Assembly: GCA_002049825.1 (NCBI GenBank)
Contig: MVCZ01000192.1
Location: 1 to 7,281 of the forward strand
DNA length: 7,281 bases
Origin: Candidatus Zhuqueibacterota bacterium 4484_188
GTDB lineage: Bacteria; Calditrichota; Calditrichia; RBG-13-44-9
Direction: 5' to 3'
The notes under the pieces are model-generated. The model was given only the letters and a program-made list of their open reading frames with translations, was not told the origin of the DNA and did no database searches. Positions within the stretch are counted from its first letter, which is position 1, and each line of letters begins with the position of its first letter. Shown here piece after piece: positions 1 to 3,889 of the stretch. The position numbers were made by a program, and so were the translations under genes.

Positions 1-34
1 TTGCCTGTCTGCGTGCAAACACGCACAGGCAGAC
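1..34. repeat. Palindromic intergenic repeat at the window edge
   Basis: An imperfect hairpin: GCCTGTCTGCGTG pairs with CACGCACAGGC around a CAAA loop, with a two-base bulge. Its core, read on the minus strand as GCAGACAGGC, recurs exactly at 2050-2059 inside another palindromic element, so both probably belong to one dispersed repeat family. It has no T-tract, so it is not a convincing terminator. The repeat may continue past the left edge. Confidence 0.5.
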
Positions 35-175
35 GTTGTGGCTGACAAACTGCCCTTACCATGGCTTCGCATGATTCGTTACCTCCTCACACGCATGGTT
101 CAGTTCCGTGCCGGTGGTTAGACGCTACACGTGCCGGATTGTCCGGCTTGCTTATATTAGCTTTGCTTGGCGCAC
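1..175 (-). ncRNA. Possible 5' fragment of a group II intron (domain I)
   Basis: Reading leftwards from 175, the minus strand starts GTGCGCC, matching the GUGYG 5' end typical of group II introns. It continues with a GCCGGA-CAA-TCCGGC hairpin, an ACCATGCGTG segment and a GGTAACGAATCATGCGAAGC segment that resemble bacterial group II intron domain I. No reverse transcriptase, domain V or domain VI lies in the window, because the sequence ends at position 1. The same 5' sequence also occurs at 253-211 in the neighbouring copy of the 78-bp duplication. The assignment rests on remembered sequence style, not on a covariance model. The alternative is an unidentified intergenic element. Confidence 0.3.
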
Positions 176-287
176 TCATGACAAACTCCTTAAATTTTGT
201 TTAAACTTCTGCCGGATTGTCCGGCTTGCTTATATTAGCTTTGCTTGGCGCACTCATGACAAACTCCTTAAATTTTGTTTAAACTTC
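132..287. repeat. Perfect 78-bp direct tandem duplication
   Basis: Positions 132-209 and 210-287 are identical over 78 bases. Each copy carries, on the minus strand, an AAGGAG Shine-Dalgarno-like run and an ATG seven bases later (ATG at 257 and at 179), then GTGCGCC and a GCCGGA/TCCGGC hairpin. The copy at 210-287 supplies the last codons and stop of the response regulator at 268-885. Beyond the repeat the sequences diverge at once. It is one of three similar duplications in this window. Confidence 0.97.
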
Positions 288-885
288 CGTTAAGTTTTTG
301 ATAGATTTTACGGATTCGCCTTAAAATCGCTGTTTCGGAGACGGATAATTCAGCCGCGACTGTGTTGTATGATTCTCCACGAGAGAGCCACACCAGCACA
401 GTGTGTTCAAACTCACTTAATTTTATTTCCCCGGGACGTTGCCGGACTGTGCGGAAAAAATTCAGCAGACGCCGGGCAACATGGGGCGTCATCGGGGATC
501 CGCCCTCTGCCACGTTGCGCAGTGCCGTCAGCAATTGCGCCGGGGACACTTTTTTCGCCACAAAGCCAACCGCGCCGGCGGCAATCGCTTTAAACACGTT
601 TTCATCGTCTTCGTAAGCGGTGCAGATTAGAACCGATGCCCGCGGGTAATTCTCCCGCAGATATGTGATACCTTCTATTCCCGACATCCCCGGGAGGCGG
701 TTATCCATCAGCACAATATCCGCTTTGCCAATCCCTGTAGCGTTGAAGGCATCTTCACAATTGGGGAATGTCCCGATTAGTTCGAAATCCGGTTCATTCT
801 GTAGCATAATTTCCATACCTTTCCGGACAAAACGGTTGTCTTCAATAATCACCACACGAATAGGATAGACTTTTTCCGTATTCAT
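268..885 (-). CDS. NarL/LuxR-type two-component response regulator, C-terminally truncated
   Basis: A 205-residue DNA-binding response regulator. The receiver domain spans residues ~10-125: acidic pair E15/D16, phosphoacceptor D61 in VLMDNRLPGMSG, T89 in ICTA, and conserved K111 in VAKK. A LuxR-type helix-turn-helix follows (~156-199, SRGESYNTVAAELSVSETA). In this family it would be phosphorylated by a HisKA_3 histidine kinase and then bind DNA. It is a paralogue of the regulator at 2151-2639, sharing KKVSP and GGSPMTP.VAR. The last residues (GSLNKI) come from the 78-bp repeat, where the family continues with roughly KLxVxSRxEAV, so the final helix is missing and function is doubtful. The ATG at 885 is chosen because the receiver begins at once; the upstream GGCGGA is only a weak ribosome site. 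No kinase adjoins it. The kinase at 2723-5695 is a possible partner (inference). Confidence 0.9.
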   Translation of the reverse strand: MNTEKVYPIRVVIIEDNRFVRKGMEIMLQNEPDFELIGTFPNCEDAFNATGIGKADIVLMDNRLPGMSGIEGITYLRENYPRASVLICTAYEDDENVFKAIAAGAVGFVAKKVSPAQLLTALRNVAEGGSPMTPHVARRLLNFFRTVRQRPGEIKLSEFEHTVLVWLSRGESYNTVAAELSVSETAILRRIRKIYQKLNGSLNKI

Positions 886-921
886 TTCACGATTCCGCCG
901 GTTTTCTTTTCATCCGGGAAT

Positions 922-927
922 ATTGTA
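922..927 (-). promoter_or_regulatory. Weak candidate -10 element upstream of the response regulator at 268-885
   Basis: The minus strand reads TACAAT 37 bases before the ATG, a 5/6 match to the sigma-70 -10 hexamer. No good -35 hexamer sits 16-18 bases upstream, so this is a weak call. The inverted repeat at 950-967 lies just upstream. Confidence 0.22.
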
Positions 928-949
928 CAGTGTGGATGGTGGGTAAGGC

Positions 950-967
950 ACTACGTACATCTGTAGT
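950..967. promoter_or_regulatory. Candidate operator: ACTAC-N8-GTAGT inverted repeat
   Basis: ACTACGTACATCTGTAGT has 5-bp arms around an 8-base spacer, a geometry that suits a dimeric LuxR-type regulator. It lies about 65-80 bases upstream of the regulator start at 885, where an activator or autoregulatory site could sit. Short arms like these also arise by chance. Confidence 0.3.
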
Positions 968-1014
968 TTTTGAGAGCGGATTCAAGCTCAAGTGCAATGG
1001 AAAGAGGAAAAAAT

Positions 1015-1035
1015 ATTAAAGATTAAAGATTAAAG
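1015..1035. repeat. Three tandem copies of the heptamer ATTAAAG
   Basis: ATTAAAG occurs at 1015-1021, 1022-1028 and 1029-1035, followed by a purine-rich run (GGGGAGGGAG). It is a short low-complexity repeat in the gap between the toxin gene and the response regulator. No function is evident. Confidence 0.85.
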
Positions 1036-1061
1036 GGGAGGGAGACGGGTTGGAAAAAACG

Positions 1062-1156
1062 TTTCCGGTTTTATCAGAAATTGAAAATGCCCTGCCATTT
1101 TAGCCACTTGCCAGTTCTTAATACACTAGCGTTTTTGTTATATTATAAACCGGAAA
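1062..1156. repeat. Inverted repeat with arms TTTCCGGTTTTAT and ATAAACCGGAAA
   Basis: The arms at 1062-1074 and 1145-1156 are reverse complements except for one bulged T, separated by about 70 bases. The element lies just downstream of the toxin stop codon. It could be the folded 3' end of the toxin-antitoxin transcript or a small repeat element. No oligo-T run follows the stem, so it is not called as a terminator. Confidence 0.45.
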
Positions 1157-1163
1157 AGCAATT

Positions 1164-1577
1164 CTAACTGAGTGGATTTACCACTTTAACGCCCCGAATG
1201 ATTTGTCCGTGATTTAAATCTTCCGTCCAGATCTCACGGCATTTAGCACGTTCAGCAGAAACAATGATCAGGGCATCCCAGAATGATAATTGGGAAATCA
1301 TGCTGCAATCAATTGCTTCATAGATAATTTCTGGGGAGATGATAACTACTTCGAAGTTTTCAAATTGTTGGATGATATTCTTAGCCAACAAAGGATCAAC
1401 ACCCAATTTACGGGTCGCAGCCACATAAAATTCCTGCATCACCTGTGTTGAAATTACACCCCGATACTCATCCCGAATTGTTCTTAAAACCTCACGGGAC
1501 TGTTCTTTTTTCCGGGGATCATTTTGATCCATACTATACACCAACAGATTGGTATCAAGAAAAATCTTAACGCTCAT
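1164..1577 (-). CDS. PIN-domain toxin (VapC-like ribonuclease)
   Basis: A 137-residue protein, the normal length for a stand-alone PIN toxin. The four expected acidic metal ligands are visible: D8 in FLDTNLLVY, E49 in QVMQEFYV, D101 in SFWDALI and D120 in TEDLNHG. Family members are Mg2+-dependent endoribonucleases, many cleaving tRNA or rRNA, and are inhibited by a cognate antitoxin. Its ATG at 1577 overlaps the 3' end of the antitoxin gene by 11 bases (1567-1577), and a GGAAG ribosome site lies inside the antitoxin gene. This is the classic translationally coupled antitoxin-first order. All catalytic positions are present, so it is probably active. The RNA target cannot be read from the sequence. 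Confidence 0.9.
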   Translation of the reverse strand: MSVKIFLDTNLLVYSMDQNDPRKKEQSREVLRTIRDEYRGVISTQVMQEFYVAATRKLGVDPLLAKNIIQQFENFEVVIISPEIIYEAIDCSMISQLSFWDALIIVSAERAKCREIWTEDLNHGQIIRGVKVVNPLS

Positions 1578-1791
1578 AGAGTTCTTCCCGTTTCCATTTC
1601 TGTCCCCGGGAGTTGCCCATTGCCTGATCCATCAGAGAAAAGCACTGCTCTAACCAATCGTTTGTTTCAGGTTCAACGGTCTCCTTCAACAATTTCCGCA
1701 ACAAAGCATTTAATGACAGGTTATGTTTACGTGCATACCGCCGTGCTCTTGCCAATAGCTTTTCATCAAATGAGATAGTTACGTTGGGCAT
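1567..1791 (-). CDS. Ribbon-helix-helix antitoxin of the PIN toxin (CopG/DUF6364-like)
   Basis: A 74-residue protein. The N-terminus MPNVTISFDEKLL is a beta-strand typical of ribbon-helix-helix DNA-binding antitoxins, followed by two predicted helices (RARRYARKHNLS and NALLRKLLKE). The charged C-terminal tail (~45-74) would be the toxin-binding part. The ATG at 1791 is preferred over an in-frame upstream ATG at 1815 because CAGGAG lies seven bases before it. In this family the antitoxin neutralises the PIN nuclease and represses its own promoter. A perfect palindrome 22 bases upstream of the start (1813-1825) fits that role. Family assignment is by motif reading; the exact subfamily is uncertain. 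Confidence 0.85.
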   Translation of the reverse strand: MPNVTISFDEKLLARARRYARKHNLSLNALLRKLLKETVEPETNDWLEQCFSLMDQAMGNSRGQKWKREELYER

Positions 1792-1812
1792 TTTACACTC
1801 CTGTAATATTTG

Positions 1813-1825
1813 CACATATTATGTG
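1813..1825. promoter_or_regulatory. Candidate toxin-antitoxin operator: perfect palindrome CACATA-T-TATGTG
   Basis: A perfect 13-base palindrome with 6-bp arms, 22-34 bases upstream of the antitoxin ATG. It lies near the expected transcription start of the candidate promoter at 1831-1859. Ribbon-helix-helix antitoxins bind such short palindromes as dimers, so it is a good autorepression site. This is inference from position and symmetry. Confidence 0.5.
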
Positions 1826-1830
1826 TTATT

Positions 1831-1859
1831 AATTTATAGGTGAAATTATAGGAAAGCAA
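1831..1859 (-). promoter_or_regulatory. Candidate promoter of the toxin-antitoxin operon
   Basis: On the minus strand TTGCTT (1859-1854) and TAAATT (1836-1831) are separated by 17 bases, a weak but correctly spaced -35/-10 pair. An alternative -10, TATAAT, lies at 1850-1845. The region is AT-rich, and the palindrome at 1813-1825 sits just downstream where a repressor would block initiation. Confidence 0.35.
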
Positions 1860-1890
1860 CTTGTTTCTGTTGGAAGTGGATTAATTTCAG

Positions 1891-2104
1891 TGGTTAACTA
1901 GGGTATAACTTTACTGACGGGTTGAACTTTCATAGAATGTCATACCCGTCCCGGCTTTCCGGGATTATCGGGAATCTAATTATGCAATATAGTGGATTCC
2001 CTGCCTGCAGCAGGCAGGCCGCCAAATACATGCCTGCCTGGCTCCGCCGGCAGACAGGCGTGAATGACAGTATTGCCCACCCGTAAGTGAGGTTATACTA
2101 ACCA
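1891..2104. mobile_element. MITE-like nested palindromic repeat with terminal inverted repeats
   Basis: This fills most of the gene-free stretch 1816-2150. The outer ends are imperfect inverted repeats: left 1891-1923 (TATAACTTTACTGACGGGT) and right 2077-2104, which reads TATAACCTCACTTACGGGT on the minus strand. Inside are further paired units: TGTCAT 1938-1943 with ATGACA 2064-2069; hairpin CCCGG-CTTT-CCGGG 1950-1963; GGGAATC 1970-1976 with GATTCCC 1995-2001; hairpin CCTGCCTG-CAG-CAGGCAGG 2000-2018; and GCCTGCCTG paired with CAGACAGGC at 2032-2059. It encodes no transposase, so it would be non-autonomous or simply a dispersed intergenic repeat. No clear target-site duplication was found at the ends. 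Confidence 0.5.
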
Positions 2105-2150
2105 GGACAAATTTTTCTTGCTTTGTGTAAGTGATGAGCATCTAAAAAAA

Positions 2151-2639
2151 TCACCGCGGCGGCGGAATCAAGCGTTTTTTTAACCCTTCGGCAACGGCTT
2201 CGCCGCGGGAATGCACCTGCAGCTTTTCATAAATATGCCGGATGTGGTAATACACGCCATTTAATGATAAACAGACCTCGTCGGCAATAGTATTGTAGGA
2301 TTTCCCCTGTGCCATCAGGGTAAGGATTTGCTCTTCCCGTTCGCTCAGGGTTACTTTCTCACCGGTAAAGGATTTCAGCGGCTTTTTTTGGAAGGAAGCA
2401 ATTACTTTGCGGGCAACGGTGGGTGTCATGGGCGAACCGCCGTGGTACGCTTCCCGCAAAGCCTTAATCAAATCCGGCGGGGAGACTTTCTTCAGTAAAT
2501 AGCCAACCGCTCCGGAACAAAGGGTAATTACAAAATCATCTTCACTCTGCAACGCCAACTCCCAGCCGCTGCGGATGTATTTATTGTCTTCGATGATTAA
2601 CACATGGATGAAGTCGGTTCTTTCGGATAATTTTTTCAT
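2151..2639 (-). CDS. NarL/LuxR-type response regulator with most of its receiver domain deleted
   Basis: A 162-residue regulator; the intact family has about 205-225 residues. The receiver starts normally (IHVLIIEDNKYIRSGWELAL, acidic pair E18/D19). At residues 36-41 (DDF-VITL-CSGAVG) it jumps straight to the end of the domain, where conserved K50/K51 and SPPDLIKALREA appear. Compared with its paralogue at 268-885, about 60 residues are missing in frame, including the phosphoacceptor Asp and the conserved Thr. The LuxR helix-turn-helix is complete (~94-155: LSEREEQILTLMAQGKS, then YYHIRHIYEKLQVHS). It lies 83 bases downstream of the sensor kinase stop and is its likely partner. The ATG at 2639 lacks an obvious ribosome site. 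As written it could bind DNA but not be phosphorylated. A collapsed assembly is the alternative. Confidence 0.85.
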   Translation of the reverse strand: MKKLSERTDFIHVLIIEDNKYIRSGWELALQSEDDFVITLCSGAVGYLLKKVSPPDLIKALREAYHGGSPMTPTVARKVIASFQKKPLKSFTGEKVTLSEREEQILTLMAQGKSYNTIADEVCLSLNGVYYHIRHIYEKLQVHSRGEAVAEGLKKRLIPPPR

Positions 2640-2670
2640 GTTGGATAACCAAATTTCAACCTCCCCCTCG

Positions 2671-2693
2671 CCCTCTCCTTAGCAAGGAGGGGG
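2671..2693. repeat. C/G-rich hairpin between kinase and response regulator
   Basis: CCCTCTCCTT pairs with AAGGAGGGGG around an AGC loop: a 10-bp stem with one G-T wobble. It sits in a purine/pyrimidine-skewed stretch (2660-2707) resembling the dispersed repeat built on CCCCTCC/GGAGGGG. A related short copy is at 6752-6767. On the plus strand TTTT follows the stem, but no plus-strand gene ends here. On the coding strand there is no T-tract, so it may tune expression of the downstream regulator rather than end transcription. Confidence 0.6.
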
Positions 2694-2722
2694 TTTTGGG
2701 GTGGTGGTTTTTATAAATCTTT

Positions 2723-2770
2723 TTATAGCGGTATCGAAACCTCCCACCGGGTTCCCTTCCCTATCCCGGT
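2723..2770 (-). pseudogene. Detached C-terminal G2 box of the histidine kinase ATPase domain
   Basis: In a frame different from the kinase segment immediately upstream, the minus strand encodes QLTTGIGKGTRWEVSIPL followed by TAA. The GxGKGT core is the G2 box that closes the ATP lid in histidine kinases, and WEVSIPL is a typical last strand. The upstream frame ends at HSECN. The sequence between the N box region and the G2 box, including the G1 box (DxGxG), is therefore missing along with the frame. This gives the true end of the kinase gene as 2723. Confidence 0.8.
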
Positions 2771-2772
2771 GG

Positions 2773-3228
2773 TTAATTGCATTCGGAGTGCCGCACCGCG
2801 TTGGTCACTATTTCCTTGAAAATCAACCAGAAATTCCGCCTCCGCTCCATATCCAGATTCCTGCTTTCAATCAGTTCGGGAATTTCTATATCGTAATGAA
2901 TGCCTTTGCTCTCACAGATATCCGATACAAACCGGCGCAATTTGGGCAAAAGGTGTTCCCATTTATCATTCTCCGGATTTATCGACCAGATAATATCGCT
3001 CATCGAGTCCTGCACATTGGCACTGCTTTCGTGGATCAGAGAAAGCAATTTTTCAATCGCCGGGGTTTTCCGGTTTCCCACTTCCTTGCCAAGGGCATCG
3101 GAAAAATAGACGATTCCGGTAAGCGTGCCGCTGATATCATCGTGAAGGTCGCGGGCAATACGGATACGGGTGCGTTCTACCGCCAGCAATTTGTTTAACC
3201 GGTAGTCACCATCAGCAACCGAAACCAC
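2773..3228 (-). pseudogene. Kinase core segment: HisKA_3 and start of HATPase
   Basis: An open segment whose recognisable sequence starts at YRLNKLLAVERTRIRIARD, the linker after the membrane helix. The HisKA_3 phosphoacceptor is His in DLHDDISGTL (codon at 3144-3142). A second helix follows (SLIHESSANVQDSMSDIIWSINPENDKWEHLL). The N box of the ATPase is reached (FKEIVTNAVRHSEC), then the frame stops at 2773. The ATG at 3228 is not a natural start: it lies in the out-of-frame remainder of the membrane helix. Kinase activity needs the G1 box, which is absent here. Confidence 0.88.
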
Positions 3229-3270
3229 CAGGTTTGCCAGAAAGGCGGCGTGATGCGGATAATTATGCTT

Positions 3271-3406
3271 GCCGCTTGATTATTCCAAACCCCATCGTTA
3301 TTGGAACCCATTACTTTGAAAACATACTCACCGGGAGAGCCGCTTGATTATTCCAAACCCCATCGTTATTGGAACCCATTACTTTGAAAACATACTCACC
3401 GGGAGA
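3271..3406. repeat. Perfect 68-bp direct tandem duplication inside the kinase gene
   Basis: 3271-3338 and 3339-3406 are identical (the match extends one base to 3407). 68 is not a multiple of three, so the second copy shifts frame and creates the stop at 3311. With one copy removed, the frame reads GVWNNQAAS and then IIIRITPPFWQTW, the expected Y_Y_Y end and membrane entry. Confidence 0.97.
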
Positions 3407-3718
3407 GATATTGGTGTAACTGGCATAGCGGCGGTTCCCCGCCCGCACCCAATCGGGATCAATTCCTTCCAGCATATATTTGTATTGATTTTTCTGCGGT
3501 GCAGTGTAATCCAAAGCCGCAAATCCGAATGAAAAAAAATTCTGCCGATAGGACAGGGTAATTTCCCGAACAAAACCGAGTGATTGACCCACCGAAAGCG
3601 GTTTATCAAAAATCCTGAAATCGGTGAGCACTACCGGCGGAATATGATGGTTGTCCCGAATCCAACCGGGATGAAACATCGTTATCCGAAATAGAGTGTT
3701 CCGTCCTTTCCCGCACAT
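3311..3718 (-). pseudogene. Y_Y_Y domain segment of the sensor kinase
   Basis: The recognisable part begins near TMFHPGWIRDNHHIPPVVLTDF, the usual strand linking the propeller to the Y_Y_Y domain. It continues through SYRQNFFSFGFAALDYTAPQ, YKYMLEGIDPDWV and NISPGEYVFKVMGSNNDGVW, all hallmarks of this immunoglobulin-like periplasmic domain. The first ~12 codons (MCGKGRNTLFR) and last eight (LPVSMFSK) are out-of-frame readings: the former from the propeller end, the latter from the 68-bp duplication. This is therefore an internal piece of the kinase, not a separate gene. Confidence 0.9.
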
Positions 3719-3743
3719 GCTGCGCCGGGATTAAATTCGTTGC

Positions 3744-3889
3744 CCTGCAACCCAACGGAATAGTCATAGTTCCGTGTCGTTAGTGTTTGCGGATTAAACC
3801 GGCAAATTCCATGGTTCCTGCAACCCAACGGAATAGTCATAGTTCCGTGTCGTTAGTGTTTGCGGATTAAACCGGCAAATTCCATGGTT
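3744..3889. repeat. Perfect 73-bp direct tandem duplication inside the kinase gene
   Basis: 3744-3816 and 3817-3889 are identical over 73 bases. The extra copy shifts frame after DYSVGLQ and gives the stop at 3794. With one copy removed the propeller frame continues as GLQGNEFNPGAACAGKDGTLYFG, typical of this family, and reaches a second break at the TAA at 3682-3684. Confidence 0.97.

Noticed and set aside
132..287. CRISPR-like array
   Set aside because: Only two adjacent 78-bp copies with no spacers and no cas genes; it is a plain tandem duplication.
108..293. Small plus-strand ORF with an internal repeat
   Set aside because: It is open only because a 78-bp (3 x 26) repeat is duplicated; the protein is a repeat artefact with no ribosome site, and it overlaps the regulator's 3' end.
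2671..2693. Rho-independent terminator for the kinase
   Set aside because: On the coding strand the stem is not followed by a U-tract, and the regulator of the same pathway lies just downstream.
2701..3198. 165-residue plus-strand ORF
   Set aside because: It is the antisense of the histidine kinase core, whose minus-strand reading has the HisKA_3 and N-box motifs.
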